Below, piece after piece: positions 7,463-10,475 of a stretch of DNA of 10,475 nucleotides. The number at the start of each line of letters is the position of its first letter. Position 1 is the stretch's first letter. The notes under the pieces are model-generated. The model had not been told where the DNA came from. It saw nothing but the letters and a program-made list of their open reading frames with translations, and did not search any database. The stretch comes from Gammaproteobacteria bacterium (lineage in GTDB: Bacteria > Pseudomonadota > Gammaproteobacteria > UBA7966): assembly GCA_003485715.1 (NCBI GenBank), contig DNIF01000027.1:1-10475 (forward strand), written 5' to 3'. The position numbers and the translations under genes are program-made.

Positions 7463-8542
7463 TCAGGCGCTTCGGGAGTGGACGTTGCCCAGCGCCCGAC
7501 GTGCGCGCACAGCGGCTGCAAGGGCGCGCAGCAAAGCTGCGGTGTCGTCGAAGCCGAGACAGGCATCGGTGATGCTCTGTCCGTAGGTGAGGGCCTTACC
7601 CGGCTCCAGATTCTGGCGACCGGCCACGAGATGACTCTCCACCATGACCCCCTTCACGCGGCGCTCGCCGGCCGCGATCTGGGCGGCCACATCCCGGGCC
7701 GCATCCATCTGCAGGGCATGTTGCTTGCGGCTGTTGGCGTGCGAAACGTCGACGACCAGTCGGGGCGACAGGCCGGATTTCTCCATCAGCGCGGCAGCAG
7801 CCTCAACGGCAGCGGCATCGAAGTTCGGCTCCTTGCCACCGCGCAGGATGACGTGGCAGTCGGGGTTACCGGTGGTGGCGAGGATGGCGATGTGTCCCTC
7901 GCCGGTAACGCCGAGGAAGTGGTGCGGGTGTTGCGCCGAGACGACGGCGTCCACGGCGATCTGGACGCCACCATCGGTGGCATTCTTGAAGCCGATCGGG
8001 CAGGAGAGGCCGCTGGCGAGTTCGCGGTGCACCTGGCTTTCAGTGGTGCGGGCGCCGATTGCACCCCAGGCGATGAGGTCCGCCACATACTGGGGACTGA
8101 TCGGATCGAGGAACTCGGTGCCAGCGGGTATGCCCATTTCATTGAGGTCGAGCAGCAGCCGCCGCGCGAGCCTCAGGCCGTCGTTGATGCGGAAGGAGCC
8201 ATCGAGCTGTGGGTCGTTGATGAGTCCCTTCCAGCCAATGGTGGTACGCGGCTTCTCGAAGTACACCCGCATCACGATGAAGAGATCGTCCGCCAGCTCG
8301 TGCATGACCTCCTTGAGCCTGCCGGCGTAATCCCGGGCGGCATCGGCGTCGTGCACGGAGCAGGGACCGACCACGACAAATGGGCGATCATCCGCATCGT
8401 TCAGGATTTGTTGCACTGTCGCACGCGCCCCCAGCACCGTGCGAGCTGCCGCGTCGCTGACGGGGAAATCCGCGCGCAGTTCGGCGGGCGAGATGACCTC
8501 CTGGGTGGTGCGGATGCGCAGATTGTCGGTATTGGGGGTCAT
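7463..8542 (-). CDS. aroG: 3-deoxy-7-phosphoheptulonate (DAHP) synthase, class I AroG/AroF/AroH type
   Basis: This cytosolic enzyme condenses phosphoenolpyruvate and erythrose 4-phosphate into DAHP, the first step of the shikimate pathway to aromatic amino acids. The 359-residue protein aligns without gaps to the E. coli isozymes over its first half: GPCSVHD with metal-binding Cys61 (the same number as in AroG), RVYFEKPRTTIGWKGLINDP at 92-111, GARTTESQVHRELASGLSCPIGFKN, HVILRGGKEPN, DVSHANS and GVMVESHLVAGRQ. The regulatory-loop stretch LDPISPQY at 145-152 keeps Asp146 and Pro150, which matter for feedback control in AroG; Pro147 is as in the tyrosine-sensitive AroF, weak evidence for that specificity. 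The symbol is given for the family, because the isozyme cannot be decided. The ATG at 8542 is preceded by GGAG about 11 bases upstream. The gene stands alone, convergent with the efflux pump and divergent from the ABC genes. Confidence 0.95.
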   Translation of the reverse strand: MTPNTDNLRIRTTQEVISPAELRADFPVSDAAARTVLGARATVQQILNDADDRPFVVVGPCSVHDADAARDYAGRLKEVMHELADDLFIVMRVYFEKPRTTIGWKGLINDPQLDGSFRINDGLRLARRLLLDLNEMGIPAGTEFLDPISPQYVADLIAWGAIGARTTESQVHRELASGLSCPIGFKNATDGGVQIAVDAVVSAQHPHHFLGVTGEGHIAILATTGNPDCHVILRGGKEPNFDAAAVEAAAALMEKSGLSPRLVVDVSHANSRKQHALQMDAARDVAAQIAAGERRVKGVMVESHLVAGRQNLEPGKALTYGQSITDACLGFDDTAALLRALAAAVRARRALGNVHSRSA

Positions 8543-8834
8543 ATCCGTCGGGACTCCGGGTAACGACAGCGGGGCGTGGACTATAGCAGGACGCCGGTGG
8601 CGGCCTGCCGACGGATTTCACATTTTCTGACACCGTGAGGGTCTACCGCGCGTTGCCCGACGAGGGGGCAGGCCCGGGCCGCGGGGTGCCTCCTTGGGGG
8701 TGAGCAGGGCCGCGAAGCTTCCCGGGGCGTGGACGAATGTGGTAACGAGGCGCGCTCGGACTTCAGGACAGGGATTGGAAGCTGGAACGGCGCGCGTCGC
8801 GTGCCTGCGAAGGCAGGGGAGATTTGGACCGGCT
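8543..8834. other. Divergent intergenic region between the DAHP synthase and ABC binding-protein genes
   Basis: This 292-base gap holds the DAHP synthase promoter on its left side and must hold the promoter of the ABC genes. It is very GC-rich on the right and I see no gene in it. No Zur-type AT-rich palindrome (GAAATGTTATA-like) is present, and I found no cobalamin riboswitch B12 box. A short hairpin (CCTGC 8804-8808, GCAGG 8813-8817, loop GAAG) partly covers the GGGGAG ribosome site (8816-8821) of the binding-protein gene. In-frame translation from a TTG at 8694 is possible but lacks family support. Confidence 0.45.
8580..8588 (-). promoter_or_regulatory. Extended -10 promoter of the DAHP synthase gene
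   Basis: On the minus strand TGCTATAGT (8588-8580) is an extended -10, with TATAGT matching TATAAT at 5 of 6 positions. No TTGACA-like -35 is seen 17 bases upstream, as is usual for extended -10 promoters. Transcription would begin near 8573, giving a leader of about 30 bases. No TyrR box (TGTAAA-N6-TTTACA) was found. Confidence 0.5.
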
Positions 8835-9872
8835 ATGCGATCGATAGCTGTAATTCGGACCACCACATTGCGCGTGGCCGCCCGAGGTGCCGGCAGCGGC
8901 CCGGGCCCGCTGCTGTTGCTGGCCGCTTGTCTGGCCCTCCCGTGGACCATCGCCCTTGCTGTGGGGGGCAAAGACTCTGCGCGCGTGGATAAGGCGTCGC
9001 CTCCGATGCTGGCCCCGGAGACAACCGGGCCGAGGGCAGAGGCTGTCGTGCCCGAGATGGAGGCGCTCACGACGCTCGTTCCCTTGCCGCCACTTCGCTG
9101 GCTGGTGGCCGGTATCGCTGGGGAGTCAGTGGAGATCGGGTTGCTGGTGCCGCCGGGTGCGAGCGCGGAGGACTACGACCCCAGTCCGCAGGAGATCGGA
9201 CGCTTCGCCCGCACCCGCCTGTTCTTCGCACTCGACACGCCAGTTGAGCGCCGCTGGCTGCCGCGTCTTCAGCACCTCAATCCCGATCTTCAGGTGGTTC
9301 CTCTGCACCTGCCGGACCCGCAGCTTGATTGGTCGGGGCAACTGCTGCCGTTCAGCCGTCGGGTGGTCCCGGCGGCTGATCCGATGATGGACTTCCATGG
9401 TTGGACTTCGCCCGCCGTGCTGCTTGCCTGGGTCGACCCGATCGTCGCCGCCTTCTCAAAGGCCCAACCGCAGGAGGCTGCGGCATTCGCGGCGCGCGGT
9501 GAGCGCATGCGGGCCGAACTCGAGACACTGGATCGCGAGCTCGCCGCCCTGCTCGAACCCTACCGGGGACGGAGCTTCCTCACCCTCCATCCCGCCTGGG
9601 GCTACTTTGCCCATCGTTATGGCCTGCACCAGCTCACACTGGAGGAGCAGGGCCGCGAGCCCGGCCCGCGCACGCTGGCGCGGGTGCTGGCTGCGGCGCG
9701 CACGGCGGAGGTGCAGCAGATCTTCGTACCGCCGCGCACGCGCCAGGGCTTCGTGCGGCAGGCGGCCGGACAGCTCGCGGCCGAAGTGGTGGAGGTGGAC
9801 GAACTGGCCGAGGACTACCCCGCGACCTTACGCCGCTTCGCCGCGGCGCTGGTACGCGGGTTTGGTGCATGA
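8835..9872 (+). CDS. Metal-type ABC transporter substrate-binding protein (ZnuA/TroA-like, cluster A-I)
   Basis: This periplasmic or membrane-tethered protein should capture a transition metal, most likely zinc or manganese, and deliver it to an ABC permease. It has 345 residues from ATG 8835. The hydrophobic export segment at about 25-43 contains LAAC with Cys32, a possible lipobox, and also IALA before Val43, a possible signal peptidase I site. Family blocks are VEIGLLVPPGASAEDYDPSPQEI, DFHGWTSPAVLLAWVDPIV, TLHPAWGYFAHRYGL and VQQIFVPPRTRQGF. Comparison with ZnuA/TroA places the ligands at Glu112, His188, His252 and Asp322; the first is His in canonical members. The usual His-rich loop of ZnuA is missing. 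ATG 8835 is preferred over the in-frame TTG at 8694 because it directly precedes the export signal and follows GGGGAG (8816-8821), although the 13-base spacing is long. The stop overlaps the ATPase start (ATGA), indicating coupled translation. Confidence 0.85.
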   Translation: MRSIAVIRTTTLRVAARGAGSGPGPLLLLAACLALPWTIALAVGGKDSARVDKASPPMLAPETTGPRAEAVVPEMEALTTLVPLPPLRWLVAGIAGESVEIGLLVPPGASAEDYDPSPQEIGRFARTRLFFALDTPVERRWLPRLQHLNPDLQVVPLHLPDPQLDWSGQLLPFSRRVVPAADPMMDFHGWTSPAVLLAWVDPIVAAFSKAQPQEAAAFAARGERMRAELETLDRELAALLEPYRGRSFLTLHPAWGYFAHRYGLHQLTLEEQGREPGPRTLARVLAAARTAEVQQIFVPPRTRQGFVRQAAGQLAAEVVEVDELAEDYPATLRRFAAALVRGFGA

Positions 9873-10475
9873 CGGCGCGCCCATCAGTACCGGTCCTCAG
9901 CCTGCGGGATGTGAGTTTCGCTTACGGTCAGCAGCCAGTGCTCGAGTCCGTCGACCTGACGGTTGAAGCAGGCGAGTTTCTCGCCATCATCGGCCCGAAC
10001 GGCGGCGGCAAGAGCACGCTGCTCAAGCTCATCCTCGGCCTGCTGTCGCCGCAGCAGGGCAGGATCGAGGTGCTGGGGCGACCGTCCCGCCAAGCCCGCG
10101 CGGCACTTGGCTATTGCCCGCAGCAGGCCACTTTCAGACGAGATTTCCCCTTGCGCGTACTGGATGTGGTCCTGCAGGGGCGGCTGGGTCTGCCGGGTAC
10201 GCGCTGGCGCTATCGATCGGTGGACCGGCAGATCGTGGCCTCTGCCCTCGAGCGTGTGGGTATTGCCGGGTTGGCCGAGCGCCCGCTCACGGCGCTTTCC
10301 GGTGGGCAGTTCCAGCGTGTGCTGGTGGCGCGTGCACTGGTGACGGAGCCGGCCTTGCTGTTGCTGGACGAACCCGCGGCCCATCTCGATGAGCGCGCCG
10401 GTGACGACCTCCACAATCTGCTTGCCAGTCTCGCCGGTCCCATGGCCATCATCGTGGTGACGCACGATCTCTCCT
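9869..10475 (+). CDS. Metal ABC transporter ATP-binding protein (ZnuC-like), runs off the right edge
   Basis: This cytosolic ATPase should power the importer served by the binding protein encoded just upstream; the permease is expected beyond the window. The 202 visible codons cover nearly the whole nucleotide-binding domain: Walker A GPNGGGKST at 42-50, Q-loop at Gln85/Gln86 in YCPQQ, the family-typical DFPLRVLDVVLQGR at 92-105, signature LSGGQFQR at 143-150, Walker B ALLLLDEP at 162-169, D-loop around HLD at 172-174, and the H-loop VTHD at 197-200. All catalytic residues are present. ATG 9869 shares four bases with the TGA of the preceding gene, the usual arrangement for coupled ABC genes. 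The DFP-DVV-GR segment fits the metal (ZnuC/MntB) group; which metal is moved is not shown. Confidence 0.92.
   Translation, partial: MTARPSVPVLSLRDVSFAYGQQPVLESVDLTVEAGEFLAIIGPNGGGKSTLLKLILGLLSPQQGRIEVLGRPSRQARAALGYCPQQATFRRDFPLRVLDVVLQGRLGLPGTRWRYRSVDRQIVASALERVGIAGLAERPLTALSGGQFQRVLVARALVTEPALLLLDEPAAHLDERAGDDLHNLLASLAGPMAIIVVTHDLS

Noticed and set aside
7394..8563. 389-codon plus-strand open frame opposite the DAHP synthase gene
   Set aside because: The minus strand encodes an unmistakable AroG-type enzyme with all its motifs, so this is its antisense shadow.
8694..8834. Upstream extension of the ABC binding-protein gene to a TTG at 8694
   Set aside because: It would put 47 non-family residues before the export signal; ATG 8835 directly precedes that signal and has a purine-rich site upstream.
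8640..8834. Possible riboswitch in the GC-rich leader of the ABC genes
   Set aside because: No B12 box or other conserved riboswitch core could be recognised, only short GC-rich stems.

Overview
The window is GC-rich, densely coding chromosomal DNA. Proteobacterial gene families (CstA, an RND adaptor/pump pair, AroG-type DAHP synthase, a ZnuA/ZnuC-like ABC system), a VPLPA-CTERM sorting signal and an enterobacterial-style Pho box point to a Gram-negative proteobacterium, probably a gammaproteobacterium. No marker fixes the genus. I see no rRNA, tRNA, CRISPR array, transposase or phage gene.

Layout from left to right: (1) minus strand, the first 324 codons of cstA, a membrane transporter for pyruvate or peptides, running off the left edge; (2) minus strand, a secreted choice-of-anchor I beta-propeller-type protein with a VPLPA-CTERM tail, followed by a GC-rich hairpin and preceded by a well-formed Pho box with a correctly spaced -10; (3) plus strand, a two-gene RND efflux unit (periplasmic adaptor, then inner-membrane pump) with a perfect 18-bp palindrome upstream; (4) minus strand, a class I AroG/AroF-type DAHP synthase, convergent with the pump gene and preceded by an extended -10 promoter; (5) plus strand, divergent from it, a metal-type (cluster A-I) ABC substrate-binding protein overlapping by 4 bases an ABC ATPase that runs off the right edge.

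The genes are mostly independent transcription units and not one obvious system. The adaptor and pump should form an envelope efflux complex, but no outer-membrane channel gene is present. The binding protein and ATPase should form a metal importer whose permease would lie beyond the right edge. The observations most worth checking are the predicted phosphate control of a CTERM-anchored surface protein, the palindromic operator candidate in front of the efflux genes, and a Glu in place of the usual first metal-binding His in the ABC binding protein. I did not find a clearly new multi-gene system.
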